NCBI RefSeq assembly: GCF_042242105.1
Contig: NC_092014.1
Location: forward strand, 2,233,374-2,297,373
Length of the DNA: 64,000 nt
DNA from: Pempheris klunzingeri
Lineage: Eukaryota > Chordata > Actinopteri > Acropomatiformes > Pempheridae
Direction: 5' to 3'
Shown: one piece after another, positions 63,475 through 64,000 of the stretch
Numbering within the stretch: position 1 is the first letter of the stretch
Layout: every line of letters begins with the position of its first letter
Made by a program: the position numbers and the translations under genes
Notes under the pieces: generated by a model
Seen by the model: the letters and a program-made list of their open reading frames with translations, nothing else
Database searches by the model: none
Told to the model about the DNA's origin: nothing

Positions 63475-64000
63475 AAGGATCTGAACAGTTCCTCCACCCC
63501 TCTTTAACACAGTCTGGTATATTGTGAGGATCTATCTATGGGAGTTTCTCAGTCAGAGTTCTGAATTAAATAACATGTTTCTGAGTAAAGCATTACTCAG
63601 GCCGAGACAACACTAATCTTTAAAAAAGGAAAATCAAGTGGAGCTTGTAATAAATCTGGGTAAAGGCAGTAAACGACTAAAACACATTTTCCTTTAAATA
63701 TCTCATGTGGACTTGCAGGAAGGAACGAAGACGTTGACCGACGGCGTGTTGGGAAGCTGGAGCCAAGTTAAACAAGAAGAGAAAGAAGAAAACGCGTCTG
63801 CTGAAGGGACCTTGTTGTGTTTGGACTACTTTATGTTGTTGAAATGAGATAAAGATGACGTTTTTCTTCCCCCCGTTCTATTTTGGAGTTTACATCCCAG
63901 CCAGACGTCTTTTGAAAAATGAGGTAACCCTGCTACCAGAATATCTCAGGTACGCTGTTTGAATAAATTACGGCTGAAGATCGGATGACGTCTCGCAGCT
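63475..64000 (-). other. akt3: akt3 intron continuing past the window edge
   Basis: Unique-looking AT-rich sequence after the minisatellite. I looked for the preceding akt3 exon on the minus strand and found none, so the intron extends beyond 64,000. Confidence 0.6.

Noticed and set aside
62707-63507. A 266-residue ORF with a 14-residue repeat
   Set aside because: It is the translation of the 42-bp minisatellite in one frame. The unit lacks stop codons by chance, there is no conserved domain, and it lies within an akt3 intron on the opposite strand.

Overview
This window is vertebrate nuclear DNA, almost certainly from a ray-finned (teleost, percomorph-like) fish. It holds compact GT-AG genes with short introns, very frequent CA/TG microsatellites, and several teleost repeat types (tRNA-derived SINEs, a hAT-type MITE, a PIF/Harbinger remnant). 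I identified genes by assembling exons and comparing them with vertebrate families known to me. No database search was run.

Layout, left to right. Positions 1-8,610 appear to be intron 1 of usp34 (minus strand), whose first coding exon (14 residues plus one base) is at 8,611-8,653. After a short intergenic stretch comes xpo1/CRM1 (minus, 24 coding exons, 11,326-28,643, predicted 1,066 aa) with a GC-rich promoter up to about 29,990. A repeat-rich spacer follows. Next is fam161a (minus, 7 coding exons, 32,304-39,274, 792 aa), then cct4 (minus, 13 coding exons, 40,556-46,062, 536 aa). A divergent spacer of about 1.7 kb separates cct4 from pus10 (plus, 17 coding exons, 47,748-55,723, 528 aa). The last two coding exons of akt3 (minus, 61,460-62,497) complete the window, with a long 3'UTR facing the end of pus10.

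The order usp34-xpo1-fam161a-cct4, all on one strand, matches the human 2p15 order as I know it. pus10 (also 2p in human) and akt3 (1q in human) are joined differently here, so the right end may hold a lineage-specific breakpoint. The genes do not form one pathway. They are a ubiquitin protease (USP34), a nuclear export receptor (XPO1), a ciliary and centriolar protein (FAM161A), a chaperonin subunit (CCT4), a tRNA pseudouridine synthase that also acts in microRNA processing (PUS10), and a signalling kinase (AKT3).

The least explained structure is a family of intronic foldback elements with long inverted repeats. Near-identical copies lie in introns of xpo1, cct4, pus10 and akt3, with a divergent relative in fam161a. 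In pus10 the element fills almost the whole last intron. Other points of interest are an RFX/X-box-like site upstream of the ciliary gene fam161a, splice sites fused to microsatellites, a (CTG)24 tract in a 166-bp pus10 intron, a 27-bp coding minisatellite in fam161a, and a 42-bp VNTR of about 19 copies in an akt3 intron.
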